From positions 1 through 64,000 of the forward strand of contig CATYLC010000012.1 in the NCBI GenBank assembly GCA_958408685.1: DNA of 64,000 nucleotides. Direction: 5' to 3'. Under the pieces are notes generated by a model, which saw nothing but the letters and a program-made list of their open reading frames with translations, had not been told where the DNA came from and ran no database searches. A program made the translations under genes and the position numbers. Origin of the DNA: an uncultured Collinsella sp. Its GTDB lineage: Bacteria; Actinomycetota; Coriobacteriia; Coriobacteriales; Coriobacteriaceae. How positions within the stretch are numbered: position 1 is the stretch's first letter; each line of letters starts with the position of its first letter. Positions 1 through 9,136 of the stretch are shown here, piece by piece.

Positions 1-4
1 ACGG

Positions 5-37
5 CGCCCCCGGACCCCAGGAGGGGCCGCGGGGGCG
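5..37 (-). terminator. hairpin after coaX
   Basis: A GC-rich inverted repeat (cgcccccgg ... ccgcgggggcg) lies just past the coaX stop codon. It has no clear T-tract, so it is a plausible rather than certain terminator. Confidence 0.4.
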
Positions 38-67
38 TTCGGCTAACTGCGGGAATGGCCTATTTGC

Positions 68-949
68 TCAATGTGTTCGGCTGAGATCGGAAATCAACCA
101 CACGCGGCGGGGCTTTTGGTTGATGTGGTAGAGCTCGGCGAGACCCCGCAGCGTCAGCGCGTCGTCGACCGTCAGGCTATGGCCGACCAGCGACGCGAGT
201 GCCTCGGCATCGTCGCCGGTAATGACGATGGGCACGTCGCCCTCCCCCGCGGCCTTGGTCGCGCGCATCTCGGCGAGCACCATGTCTAGCATGCCGTCGA
301 TGCGGGCTACCTCGCCCAGAACCACGCCCGAGCGCATGGCCTCGCGCGTGTTGCGACCGATGACGTGCGTTGGCGCCGAAGGCTCGACCTGAGGCAAACG
401 CGCCGCAGCAGCCGAAAGCGAGCGGGCGCCAAGCGCCAGACCCGGCGCGATGACGCCGCCCACAAAGGCACCGTGCGCGTCGATGACCTCGATATTGGTC
501 GTCGTGCCCAGGTCGATCACGATGCACGGTGAGCCGTAGACGACGCGGGCCGCCACGGCATCGGCGATGCGATCGGGGCCGATCTCGGCCGGGTCGTCGT
601 AGTGCACGGGCATGCCGGTCTTAAGTCCCGGTCCCACCGTGAGCACGCGTCCCGTGCAGGTACGGGAAAGCGCCGCCTTCCACGGGCGCTCGAGCGCCGG
701 CACCACGCAACTCAGCACTGCGCCCGCGGGAACGAGCGCGCCGGGCATGCCCGCATCGGCCGCCAGCGCGGCCATGACTTGAGCGAGACGCATACGCGCC
801 TCGTCTGCTGTGATGCTCGACGGCGTCGTGATCTCGCACGTCGCAAGCGGGCATTCCTGCGCCGCGGCCGAATCCTCGGCAAACAGGCCAAAGCGAATGA
901 ACGTGTTGCCTACGTCGACCGTCAATATATATGCGCACCCATTAAGCAT
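68..949 (-). CDS. coaX: type III pantothenate kinase
   Basis: Phosphorylates pantothenate to 4'-phosphopantothenate, the first committed step of coenzyme A synthesis, in the cytosol. The 293-aa product has the ASKHA-fold motifs of the CoaX family: DVGNT near residue 12 (phosphate binding), a GPDRIADAVAA segment, and DLGTTTNIEV in the middle. Family knowledge: type III enzymes need a monovalent cation and are not feedback-inhibited by CoA. I chose the ATG at 949, not the longer open frame to 1003, because AAAGGAG lies directly upstream and the family starts with the DVGNT strand. It is divergent from the OPT transporter across a large palindrome. A TATACT hexamer on the minus strand at 977-982 is a candidate -10. 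Confidence 0.9.
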   Translation of the reverse strand: MLNGCAYILTVDVGNTFIRFGLFAEDSAAAQECPLATCEITTPSSITADEARMRLAQVMAALAADAGMPGALVPAGAVLSCVVPALERPWKAALSRTCTGRVLTVGPGLKTGMPVHYDDPAEIGPDRIADAVAARVVYGSPCIVIDLGTTTNIEVIDAHGAFVGGVIAPGLALGARSLSAAAARLPQVEPSAPTHVIGRNTREAMRSGVVLGEVARIDGMLDMVLAEMRATKAAGEGDVPIVITGDDAEALASLVGHSLTVDDALTLRGLAELYHINQKPRRVWLISDLSRTH

Positions 950-1006
950 CGTCGGCGCTCCTTTCGTCTGCCCAGCAGTATATCGCCTACCCGAACCAGC
1001 CATCCC

Positions 1007-1133
1007 AGGTAGTCATTTTGGGACGGGGCTATTTTAGCTACCCCAATATGTCGGTTGATATTTGCCCCAATCCCAAATAATTCGTCGACTGTCAAAGGGT
1101 AGCTAAAATAGCCCCGTCCCAAAATGACTACCT
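1007..1133. repeat. 37-bp perfect inverted repeat, 53-bp loop
   Basis: Left arm 1007-1043 and right arm 1097-1133 are exact reverse complements over 37 bp. The loop is itself partly self-complementary (gtcg/cgac and attt/aaat pairs). The element lies between divergent coaX and the OPT transporter. TATACT hexamers flank it on both sides (977-982 minus strand, 1140-1145 plus strand), so both -35 regions would fall in or next to the arms. Confidence 0.9.
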
Positions 1134-1255
1134 TGCCGCTATACTGGTGCGCGGTCGTTTGCGAGCTCACGCGGCGGCCCTTGGTAACCCGACTTCCCGC
1201 GCCGTATCCGTAACGGCGATCCCGGGGGAAGCGGATATACGCAAAGGAGTTTTAT

Positions 1256-2959
1256 ATGAGCAATCCCTCGAACCGCGCTTCGATGCGCGGGCAACTCACG
1301 CTGCGCGGCGTCGTCATCGGCGCCCTTGGCTGCGTGATCATCACGGCAAGCTCGGCCTATACCGCCCTCAAGATGGGCGCCCTCCCCTGGCCGATCATTT
1401 TCGCTGCCGTCATTTCGCTGTTCTTCCTTAAGCTCATGGGCAACGCCAGCCTCAACGAGGCCAACGTCACCCACACCATCATGTCTGCGGGCGCCATGGT
1501 CGCCGGCGGCCTGGCGTTTACCATCCCGGGCGCCTGGATGTTGGGCTATGCCGACCAGATCAGCTGGCTCGACATGTTTATCGTGGCGCTCGCCGGCACC
1601 ATCTTGGGCCTTCTAGCGACAGCGCTCATCCACCGTCACTTTATCGTGGACGCCGCGCTGGAGTTCCCCACCGGCAACGCCGCTGCCCAGACCCTACGTG
1701 CTACCGAGGCCGGCGGCAAGACCGGTAAGCAGCTCTTTGGCTCCATGGCCATCGCAGGCATCTACAGCGTGCTGCGCGACGCCCTGGGCGTGGTGCCCAG
1801 TATGCTGTGCACGCTCAATATCCCCGGCGTGACCTTTGCCATCTACAACTCGCCCATGCTGCTGTCCATCGGCTTCCTCGTGGGCTTCGCCCCCGTCGCC
1901 TTCTGGTTTGCCGGCGCGCTGCTGGGCAACTTTGGCATCATCGTTGGCGGCACCGCTGCTGGCCTGTTCGATATTGTGACCGCGCAGGGTATCGTCAAAT
2001 CCCTCGGTATGGGTCTTATGATGGGCTTTGGCGTCGCCGTCGTCCTCAAGGACATCCTGCCGCAGGTCGCCGGTATCGTCCGCGGTCTTGCCGCCGACAG
2101 CTCCACCGACACCGACGAGCAGTCGCTTATCTCGGGCTCTCTTAAGCTCGACGCCGGCATCATCGGCCTGGGCGCTGCCGCCATCGCCGTAATCGTTGCC
2201 ATCGCGCTCGACCTTGGCCCCGTTCCGGCCGTCATCGTCACGTTGTTCACCTTTGTCACCACCATCATGAGCGCGCAGAGCTGCGGCCAGACGGGTATCG
2301 ACCCCATGGAAATCTTTGGCCTCATCGTTATGCTCATCGTGGCTGCCTTCGCACAGATCGCTCAGGTCAAGCTGTTCTTTATCGCCGGCATCGTTGCCGT
2401 GGCGTGCGGCCTTGCGGGCGACGTCATGAACGACTTTAAGGCCGGCGCCGTGCTGGGCACCAACCCGCGTGCGCAATGGATCGGCCAAGCCATCGGCGGC
2501 ATCGTGGGCGCCCTGGTCGCCGCAGCCGTCATGGTCGCGCTCGTCACCGCCTATGGCCCGGACGCCTTTGGCCCCGACAAGAGCTTTGTTGCCGCGCAGG
2601 CAAGCGTCGTCGCCACCATGGTCTCGGGCATCCCGAGCGTGCCGTGGTTCGTTGGCGGCTTTATCGCCGGCATCGTCATGTACTGGCTCGGCATTCCGGC
2701 CATGATGATCGGCCTGGGCGTGTACCTGCCGTTCTACATGTCACTCACGGCATTCCTGGGCTCCTGCGTCAAGCTCGCCTACGACAAGTGGTCCGCCCAC
2801 CGCGACGCCACCGCTGGTCTTTCCGACGAGGAGAGAGCTGCCAAGGACGCCGCCTTCCAGGAACAGGGTCTGGTCGTTGCCAGCGGCCTGCTCGGCGGCG
2901 AGTCCATCGTCGGCGTTATCCTGGCGTTTGTCTCCGTGGGCTTAAGCCTGCTGGGCTAA
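1256..2959 (+). CDS. OPT-family oligopeptide/metal-chelate transporter
   Basis: A 567-aa polytopic membrane protein made of a dozen or more hydrophobic segments separated by short polar loops. The N-terminal segment, with TLRGVVIGALGCVIITASSAYTALK and a following acidic/Asn-rich loop with GNAAAQTLRATEAGG, is typical of the oligopeptide transporter (OPT) superfamily, which imports small peptides or metal chelates with protons. The substrate cannot be told from sequence. The start is well supported by AAAGGAG seven bases before the ATG. It is monocistronic, followed by its own terminator. The length fits the shorter bacterial OPT branch. Confidence 0.8.
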   Translation: MSNPSNRASMRGQLTLRGVVIGALGCVIITASSAYTALKMGALPWPIIFAAVISLFFLKLMGNASLNEANVTHTIMSAGAMVAGGLAFTIPGAWMLGYADQISWLDMFIVALAGTILGLLATALIHRHFIVDAALEFPTGNAAAQTLRATEAGGKTGKQLFGSMAIAGIYSVLRDALGVVPSMLCTLNIPGVTFAIYNSPMLLSIGFLVGFAPVAFWFAGALLGNFGIIVGGTAAGLFDIVTAQGIVKSLGMGLMMGFGVAVVLKDILPQVAGIVRGLAADSSTDTDEQSLISGSLKLDAGIIGLGAAAIAVIVAIALDLGPVPAVIVTLFTFVTTIMSAQSCGQTGIDPMEIFGLIVMLIVAAFAQIAQVKLFFIAGIVAVACGLAGDVMNDFKAGAVLGTNPRAQWIGQAIGGIVGALVAAAVMVALVTAYGPDAFGPDKSFVAAQASVVATMVSGIPSVPWFVGGFIAGIVMYWLGIPAMMIGLGVYLPFYMSLTAFLGSCVKLAYDKWSAHRDATAGLSDEERAAKDAAFQEQGLVVASGLLGGESIVGVILAFVSVGLSLLG

Positions 2960-3000
2960 GTCGAGCAGCTGCTCGACAGCAACCATATTGCCTACGGCTT

Positions 3001-3040
3001 GCCCGGTCGGTAGCTTCTGCGGCTGCTGACCGGGCTTTTT
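3001..3040 (+). terminator. terminator of OPT gene
   Basis: Stem gcccggtc/gaccgggc followed by ttttt, about 40 bases after the OPT stop codon. Confidence 0.8.
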
Positions 3041-3049
3041 GATATCGAA

Positions 3050-3091
3050 ACAAAGAAAGGCCGGCGCGCTGCGTTTAACAGCGCGCCGGCC
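3050..3091 (-). terminator. terminator of surface-protein gene
   Basis: Perfect stem ggccggcgcgctg/cagcgcgccggcc; on the minus strand it is followed by a T-rich run (tttctttgttt). It closes the gene read leftward from 6616. Confidence 0.8.
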
Positions 3092-3160
3092 TTATCGGTT
3101 AAGCTATCGAAGCGTTCCTGCTATGAACCGAAGTTCGTTGCAGAATCTACGCTCGAAACG

Positions 3161-6100
3161 CTACATCTGCTTGCGACGACGATCGCCCAGCGTCACGCCC
3201 GCTGCCACGAGCGTCACACCGCCGATGACGAACACCTCGCCCGCAAGCGCGGAATTGTCGCCAGTCTGGGCGAGCGCGGCAGGCGCAGCCTGTTTCTTGG
3301 CAACGGGGGCCTTTGCAGCAGCCTGCGCAACCTGAGGCTTGGCCTGCGGCTCAGCCTTGGGATGATACTTGTCGTACTCGGCCTGAGCGGCAGCCAGGGC
3401 ATCCTTGGCATCTCCGAGCTCGGCAAGCGCGGCGGCATAGGCGTCGTTGGCATCGGACAGCTTGGCATCGGCATCGCTCAGAGCAGCCTTGAGGCCAGCG
3501 GCGGCATCGACGGCGGCCTTATAGCGAGCGTAGGCAGCGTTCAGCTTGACCAGCTTCTCGTTGCCCGTCGTGCCCGCGGCAAGGGATGCCTTGTGGTCGA
3601 CGGCCTCAAGATCGGCCTTGAGCGCCTCGTCGTTGGCAAGCTCGGCCTTGGCCTCGACGATCTCGAAGGTCGCATCGACGACGGCTTCGTTGGCGGCCTC
3701 GAGCTGCTTCTGGGCATCGGCGACACCGGCGACGGCGGCGTCATAGGCGGCCTTGGCGTCGTCGACCGCCTTCTGGGCTCCAGCGAAGCGCTCGAAGGCC
3801 TTGTTTGCGCCGGCCAGTTCGCCCTCGGCAGCCTTGGTCTTCGCCTGTGCGTCGGACAGGGTCTGCGTCTTGGCGGCAACTGCCTGCTTGGCGCCCGAAA
3901 GAGCGGTCGCGGCGTGCACATCTGCGGCCTGAGCCTTGTCAACGCCAGCCTGGGCAGTGTCGTCGGCCTTCTTGGCATCGTTAAGCGTGCCCTGCTTGTT
4001 CGCAAGATCCGTCTTGGCGGCATCGCACTTGGCGGCAAGGTCCTTGACCGAAGCGGTAGCGTTGTCATACGCCTCATTGGCCTGTTCGGACTTTGCCTTG
4101 GCGGCGGCGTGGGCGCTGTGAGCCTTCGCCTTGTGAGCAGCGGCCTCGGCTGCCTTCGTCTTACTGTCAGCAAGCGTGGCGTTTGCCTTATCGAGAGCCG
4201 CCTGGGCAGTAGCGGCCTCGGCCTTGGCGGCATCGAGGTTCTGCTTGAGGGACTCGATGTCGATTCCGCCGAGTGCGTCCTTCGCAGCGTCGTATGCCGT
4301 CTTCGCGGCGGCGGTACCGGACTTAGCCTTCTCATACTCGCCCTTGGCGGTGTTCATGTTCGTGTCGGCCGCGGTATAGGCGTCGCGAGAGCTTTCTTGC
4401 TTATCCAATGCGTCAGAATAAGCCGTTCCGGCAGTCCCGAAGTTCTTCTGCGCCTCCGCCAGCTTATTCTGTAGCTGCTTCAGCTGCTCCTTCTGCTCCT
4501 GAGTGCCGCCTGCATTGTAAGCAGAATCGATATAGTCGGTGACGAGCTTCTTGAACTCGGAGACAGTGAAGTCCTTCTGCCCCGTGCTTCCACTATAGTC
4601 GAAAATGGTTACCTCGGAATCGGTGTTCTTACCGCTACCAGTTGCGATGCCGATAGCCTTCGCACCGGCATCGATGATATTGAGATAGTGTCCGCACTCA
4701 TGGTAGATGCTGTTGTAGTGCTGGTAGATATAGTAGGAATCATATCGGTGGCTGCCGAGTTCGTCGCCATACTGTGCAACGTACTTATCGAATGCCTCTT
4801 TCTCCTGGGTGTAGAGACCGGTATATGGCCAGCCGAGGGTATCCTCGGTTTCGCCTCCGGTGTATGCTCCGCCGCCGCCCGCAAGGTTCTCACCTTGATC
4901 GAAATAGCAGTTCGAGTGTCCCCAGATGTTCGATGAATATGATGTATTAAGTGCGGCTGCCGCAGTCATGCGGAGGCTGACGCTGAGCTCCGACTGACCG
5001 TTCGCCTTGCGGAGGTTGTTCTGGGTATCGAGGTAGGTCAGGGCGTTGCGCATCTGCTCCAAGGAAAGCGGATTGGTATCGCGAGACATGTCCTGATCGA
5101 CGTACTTGTCATACCATTCGGCCTTGTCAGCGGCACCGGTCAGCATCGATGCGGCTTCCTGGGCATTCTTTTTCTGCGTGGCCGTGAACTGGCTGCCGCC
5201 GATGATGTAGTTCATGAAGCCGAACATACCCTGGTTGATGACATTCTGGTCTACGGTCATGTTCGACTTGAGGTCGGCAATCTGCTGGTTAAGCTTCTCG
5301 ACCTCGGCGTTTGCGGCGTCGTATGCATTGTGCGCGTCGGTTACTTCAGCACGAGCCTGATCGAACTCGTTGCTCTTCTGCTGACGAATCTCGACGAGTC
5401 GGTCGTACTCAGCCTTCTTGTCGGCCTCGGTCTGCTGGGCCTGCTCGTATGCCGTCTTCGCGGCGTCACGCTTACTGGCCGCGTCCTTGTACTCCTTGTT
5501 TGCCGCATCGTATGCAGACCGGGCAGATGCCACAGCAGCGTTGGCGGCGTTGGCCTTCTCCTGCGCGGCGGTGACGGTAGTCTGCGCAGCCTGCAGGTTC
5601 GCCTGTGCGGTGGCGTCTGCAGTCGTCGCGGCTTCGAGCGCGTCCTGCGCGGTCTTGAGCTCACCAGCAGCAGCGATCTTGGCGGCCTCAAGCGCGCTCA
5701 GGTCAACACCCGTACCCGAGACGGCAGCATCGAGCGCGGCCTGCGCCTGGTTGAACTTCTGCTGGGCGTTATCGCGCGCGGTGGTTGCGACTGCGAGAGC
5801 AGCGGCAGTCTCCTGCTTCTTGGCCTGGGCAGTCGTCAAAGCTGCCTCGGTATTCTGCTTTTCCTGCTGGGCGCTGGCCTCGGCAGCCTTGGCCTGGTCC
5901 AGATTGTCCTGTGCAGTAGTAACGGCCTTATTGGCGTCATCGAGCTTTGCCTGCGCGTCCTCGACGGCCTTCTTGGCGGCCGCGTACTCGTCCATACCCA
6001 TGGCCTCGAGCTTGGCCTGGGCATCATCGAGGGCCTTCTTGGCCTCATCCTGCTTTGCCTTGGCGTCCTTGAGCGTCTGCGTCTTATCCTCGACACTCTT

Positions 6101-6616
6101 GTTGGCCTGTTCGAGCTGATCGTTCAGGTCGCCCAGCTTCTTCTGCTGCTGCTCGGTCTTTTCGACGGCCGCTTTAAGCTCGTCAATCTTCTCCTGAAGC
6201 GCGGCTACCTCGGCCTCGTTCTGCTCGGCGGCGTTATCGGTCACGGCCTGCGAGGCCTGATTCTTTTGCTGCTGCGCCTGCTTTTGAGACTGGCCCGCCG
6301 CGTCGGCCTTCTTCTGGGCGGCATCGTAGGCGGCCTGAGCGTCCTTGAGCTGCTTTGCCGACTCCTCGGCCAGCTGGGCAGCCGTCTTTACGACCGCTTG
6401 GTTACCGGCGGTAACGGTATTCTCTACAGAACTACCCCCCCCCTGAACAGAATCGCCGTTACCGGTTGACGGTGCGGCGATTGCCGCCAGCGGCGACATG
6501 AGCGGCTGAGCGATGAGGCCCGCCGTCAAAACGGTTGCGACGGCGCGGTTAGCAACGCCCTTGACGTTGACAGTCTTGGCCCGAGGCTCAAAGTGTTGTG
6601 GACTGTAGTTTGCCAT
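3161..6616 (-). CDS. wall-anchored coiled-coil protein with central CAP domain
   Basis: A 1151-aa predicted surface protein. Residues 1-48 form a long signal peptide ending around AIAAPS. Residues about 80-450 are an Ala/Lys/Gln-rich heptad coiled coil. Residues about 515-675 are a CAP/SCP-like domain (GHSNC, GENLAGG, EKEAFDKY, HECGHYLNI, GIATG). Residues about 704-1090 are a second long coiled coil. The C-terminus has LAQTG at 1115-1119, a hydrophobic stretch and an RRRKQM tail, the layout of a sortase substrate. LAxTG rather than LPxTG is the motif reported for class E sortases of Actinobacteria. The role is inferred: a rod-like adhesin or wall protein displaying a CAP domain. The RBS AAGGGAGA supports the start. 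No sortase gene is nearby. Confidence 0.8.
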   Translation of the reverse strand: MANYSPQHFEPRAKTVNVKGVANRAVATVLTAGLIAQPLMSPLAAIAAPSTGNGDSVQGGGSSVENTVTAGNQAVVKTAAQLAEESAKQLKDAQAAYDAAQKKADAAGQSQKQAQQQKNQASQAVTDNAAEQNEAEVAALQEKIDELKAAVEKTEQQQKKLGDLNDQLEQANKSVEDKTQTLKDAKAKQDEAKKALDDAQAKLEAMGMDEYAAAKKAVEDAQAKLDDANKAVTTAQDNLDQAKAAEASAQQEKQNTEAALTTAQAKKQETAAALAVATTARDNAQQKFNQAQAALDAAVSGTGVDLSALEAAKIAAAGELKTAQDALEAATTADATAQANLQAAQTTVTAAQEKANAANAAVASARSAYDAANKEYKDAASKRDAAKTAYEQAQQTEADKKAEYDRLVEIRQQKSNEFDQARAEVTDAHNAYDAANAEVEKLNQQIADLKSNMTVDQNVINQGMFGFMNYIIGGSQFTATQKKNAQEAASMLTGAADKAEWYDKYVDQDMSRDTNPLSLEQMRNALTYLDTQNNLRKANGQSELSVSLRMTAAAALNTSYSSNIWGHSNCYFDQGENLAGGGGAYTGGETEDTLGWPYTGLYTQEKEAFDKYVAQYGDELGSHRYDSYYIYQHYNSIYHECGHYLNIIDAGAKAIGIATGSGKNTDSEVTIFDYSGSTGQKDFTVSEFKKLVTDYIDSAYNAGGTQEQKEQLKQLQNKLAEAQKNFGTAGTAYSDALDKQESSRDAYTAADTNMNTAKGEYEKAKSGTAAAKTAYDAAKDALGGIDIESLKQNLDAAKAEAATAQAALDKANATLADSKTKAAEAAAHKAKAHSAHAAAKAKSEQANEAYDNATASVKDLAAKCDAAKTDLANKQGTLNDAKKADDTAQAGVDKAQAADVHAATALSGAKQAVAAKTQTLSDAQAKTKAAEGELAGANKAFERFAGAQKAVDDAKAAYDAAVAGVADAQKQLEAANEAVVDATFEIVEAKAELANDEALKADLEAVDHKASLAAGTTGNEKLVKLNAAYARYKAAVDAAAGLKAALSDADAKLSDANDAYAAALAELGDAKDALAAAQAEYDKYHPKAEPQAKPQVAQAAAKAPVAKKQAAPAALAQTGDNSALAGEVFVIGGVTLVAAGVTLGDRRRKQM

Positions 6617-6923
6617 GGCTTTCTCCCTTTGACACGGATGTATCCATACGTATCAAACGGTAGCTGTCGATTTTTGAATTCTGTTGCGCAACATTGGCGA
6701 CCAGCGTATTTTTTGAAATTTACGCTCTCGTGCTTCACAATTTCGTCACATATGTAGGAGCTGGCGCATCATATTCTTGCGGGATCGAATTGAGCCTGTG
6801 ATTTGCATTTGCTCCCGCGTCATCTGCCCTATCGAATTCCGCATCCAACAGACACCCCGCCCGCCACGGTGTAGAGTTAGGACAACGGGCGCGTTGCGCG
6901 GACCGCGCTGGAACGAGGTGGAC
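6617..6923. other. divergent intergenic region
   Basis: 307 bp between the surface-protein gene and the DUF389 gene. It must hold both promoters. I see no strong consensus promoter, repeat or RNA here; the part next to the surface-protein gene is noticeably A+T-richer than its surroundings. Confidence 0.5.
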
Positions 6924-8063
6924 ATGGAACTCGACAAACAACAGATCAAGCGACTGCGCGAGCGTCATCATCGGCGTCACGGCATCCGCCCCGCTCATAG
7001 CGAAGCCATGGAAAACATCGCCCGCTTCCTCAAGCGCGCATTCAACATTCGCGAGGGTCGCGCGCCCTACCACGTAATTCGCAAGCGTTTTGTAAACGGG
7101 GCGCGTCTGACTGGCTCCCACCTATGCATCCTGATTATTGCCATGCTTATCGCGAGCATCGGCCTCGATATCGACTCGGACATTGCCATCGTGGGCGCCA
7201 TGCTCATCTGCCCGCTCATGGGCTCGGTCCTTGCCATGGCATACGGTATTGCCACGCTCGACCGCGAGATTACCGTCGAAGCCGTCGCCAGCCTTGCGCT
7301 GCAGATGGCCTTTTGCCTGGTCACGTCCACGCTGTACTTTAAGCTCTCGCCCCTTGGCACCACCACGGCCGCCATCATCGACAACTCGACACCCACCGTC
7401 TGGGACCTTACCGTCGCACTCGCAGGCGGCTTTGCAGGCGGGCTGGGCAACTCGCGCGACCAGGAACCCGCCACGCTCATCGCCGGCGTGGCCGTGGCGA
7501 CCGCGCTCATGCCGCCTCTGTGCGCGGCGGGCTATGGCATCGCCATCGCAAGCGGGTCGCTGTTTCTCTCGGCACTCTACGAGTTTGGCATCAACGTGGT
7601 CTTTATCGCACTGGCTGCCGAAGCCGTGCTGCTTCTTCTGCGCGTGCCGCTCAAGCGCGACCTGAACGGCGACGGTATTGTGACCGCTGAGGAAGACACC
7701 GAGGTCGACGAGCTATCGCGCAAGGTGCGCCGCCGCATCATTGTGGGTACGGTAGTCTTTGCCATCCCCTGCATCGTTATGACGGCGGGGTCTATTGGCT
7801 CGGCGCAGACCGGCGTGCAGGACGGCTACGGTGTCACCGAAACTACGCGCGAACTTGCCGCGGTGCTGCCGGGCTTTAAGGATTACACCGTCGCCGTCGA
7901 GACCTCGGCTACCGAAGGCGAGGAGGAGGGCGTCGTCGAGCGTGAGATTGTCGCCCATGTGACGACAGGCGAGGCGCTTGGGGCACACGACCGCCACGTC
8001 GCCCGCAAGCTCATAGACCTCAACGTACCCGAACTCGATCGCGTGGAGTTCGATGTGAAGTGA
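6924..8063 (+). CDS. DUF389 family membrane protein
   Basis: A 379-aa protein. After about 60 basic residues it has several membrane spans starting at LTGSHLCILIIAMLIASIGLDIDS. The block VGAMLICPLMGSVLAMAYGI and the later GGFAGGLGNSRDQEPATLIAGVAVATALMPPLCAAGYG are the hallmark repeats of DUF389. The family's biochemical role is unknown. An acidic loop (DLNGDGIVTAEEDTEVDE) looks like an EF-hand-type calcium loop. The C-terminal 110 residues are soluble and probably extracellular. The start at 6924 follows GAGGTGG; the open frame to 6777 reads through the upstream region and has no support. Confidence 0.75.
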   Translation: MELDKQQIKRLRERHHRRHGIRPAHSEAMENIARFLKRAFNIREGRAPYHVIRKRFVNGARLTGSHLCILIIAMLIASIGLDIDSDIAIVGAMLICPLMGSVLAMAYGIATLDREITVEAVASLALQMAFCLVTSTLYFKLSPLGTTTAAIIDNSTPTVWDLTVALAGGFAGGLGNSRDQEPATLIAGVAVATALMPPLCAAGYGIAIASGSLFLSALYEFGINVVFIALAAEAVLLLLRVPLKRDLNGDGIVTAEEDTEVDELSRKVRRRIIVGTVVFAIPCIVMTAGSIGSAQTGVQDGYGVTETTRELAAVLPGFKDYTVAVETSATEGEEEGVVEREIVAHVTTGEALGAHDRHVARKLIDLNVPELDRVEFDVK

Positions 8064-8134
8064 TGCAGAGCGCGGGATGAATGCTCGCACGGACGCAAGT
8101 TACGACGAGGCGCAGGTGCGATACGGACACGAGC

Positions 8135-8178
8135 AAATAGCGGGGTGCAGTTCACACCCGCGCCCCGCTCGCTTTTTT
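8135..8178 (+). terminator. terminator of DUF389 gene
   Basis: Stem agcggggtgc/gcgccccgct with one G-T pair, followed by a run of six T. Confidence 0.7.
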
Positions 8179-8189
8179 ATTGCCGTGAA

Positions 8190-8639
8190 TCAACTGTCCG
8201 AATCGACCTCGCCAGACTCCACCGTAAACGCCGGATCGGTGCTCACAAGATAAAATCGGGTCACCTTAGTATTTCTAATTAGGTAAATCTGCCCTTGATT
8301 GCGTCGGCGCGATATATATGCAACGTGAACCGTGCCGAACTCTTCGCCGTTTTCCTTCTTTAATACCAGGATATTGGGATCGTCCGTACGCTTAAACTGC
8401 CCGTCAACGCAGCTGCCGTCTTTGTCGACCAGTTGCCACCGATGGTTATCCTCTTCAAGAAAGGCCAGGGTTTCCAGACTCGTCTTGTCGTCCCGATAGT
8501 AACCGTCAATGGCAAACCCTTCGGAAGCGCACTCCTGCATATAGGACGTTTCTCGGCTTATAGCAAACAGCCCTGTAGCGCCCAGGAGCACAGCCAGGCA
8601 GACCACTGCAAGGGTTATCGAAATAGCACGGCGGCCCAT
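8190..8639 (-). CDS. small membrane-anchored exported protein, unknown
   Basis: A 149-aa protein of unknown function. Residues 1-27 are a basic-hydrophobic signal anchor (MGRRAISITLAVVCLAVLLGATGLFAI). The rest is polar and predicted outside the membrane, with alternating strands (HRWQLVDKDGSCVDGQF, NILVLKKENGEEFGTVHV) that suggest a small beta domain. Two Cys residues in the exported part (near 37 and 77) could form a disulfide. There is no clear ribosome-binding site upstream of the ATG, so the start is only likely. It is convergent with the DUF389 gene. I do not recognise a family. Confidence 0.55.
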   Translation of the reverse strand: MGRRAISITLAVVCLAVLLGATGLFAISRETSYMQECASEGFAIDGYYRDDKTSLETLAFLEEDNHRWQLVDKDGSCVDGQFKRTDDPNILVLKKENGEEFGTVHVAYISRRRNQGQIYLIRNTKVTRFYLVSTDPAFTVESGEVDSDS

Positions 8640-8830
8640 GTTAGCCCAACCGATAGTTGTTTAACGGAGCGCGAAACATGCCTGGAACCTCCAATGTCAG
8701 GGGGGAACGTCCCCAGCAGGCTGGCGACAACTATATGCTTCTTTTATCAAACCATATGGCTGCCACTCGCGGAGGGGGTATCGGCGAGCGGCGTGTTTTC
8801 ATACTCCATTGGTCAAACCTAAGCGCAGCC

Positions 8831-9052
8831 CTACAGCTCGTACTTGTACACGCGGTAGATGTACTTTTCGGCTTCCATCTCGTAGGTGGCGATGGGTAGA
8901 CCGTAGCGGTCGTCTCGTCGTTTGGCAGATAGGTCACACTGTGCTGGCCTGCGTTGAGCGAAAAATCGCCTTGGGCCTGCAGTAACTTGTCCTCAAAGCC
9001 CGAACCGGCCCAGAAATCGGGCAAGCCCACGGAAGGCTGTAGCAAGGTCATT
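8831..9052 (-). pseudogene. frameshifted C-terminal gene remnant
   Basis: On the minus strand one frame reads LPDFWAGSGFEDKLLQAQGD and on to SVTYLPNDE. A neighbouring frame then continues DDRYGLPIATYEMEAEKY to YRVYKYEL and a stop at 8831. Both halves look protein-like; the frames switch at a GACGAGACGACC stretch near 8908-8918, consistent with a one-base insertion (or two-base loss). The N-terminal part of the parent gene is missing: only about 75 codons remain before the next gene's terminator. The family is not recognised. Confidence 0.5.
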
Positions 9053-9075
9053 TGCGCAACATATGTCCAGCAAAA

Positions 9076-9112
9076 ACGGGTGGTAGCCGGTACGGCCACC
9101 ACCCGTTTGTCT
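9076..9112 (-). terminator. terminator of dehydratase-activase operon
   Basis: Strong stem aaacgggtggtagcc/ggccaccacccgttt; on the minus strand it is followed by ttttgctgg. Confidence 0.8.
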
Positions 9113-9136
9113 CATATCTAGCCCATAGCAGGCAAG

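Noticed and set aside
3362..6469. Long plus-strand open frames opposite the surface-protein gene
   Set aside because: Low-complexity Leu/Gly/Val-rich translations produced by the Ala/Lys-rich codons of the real gene.
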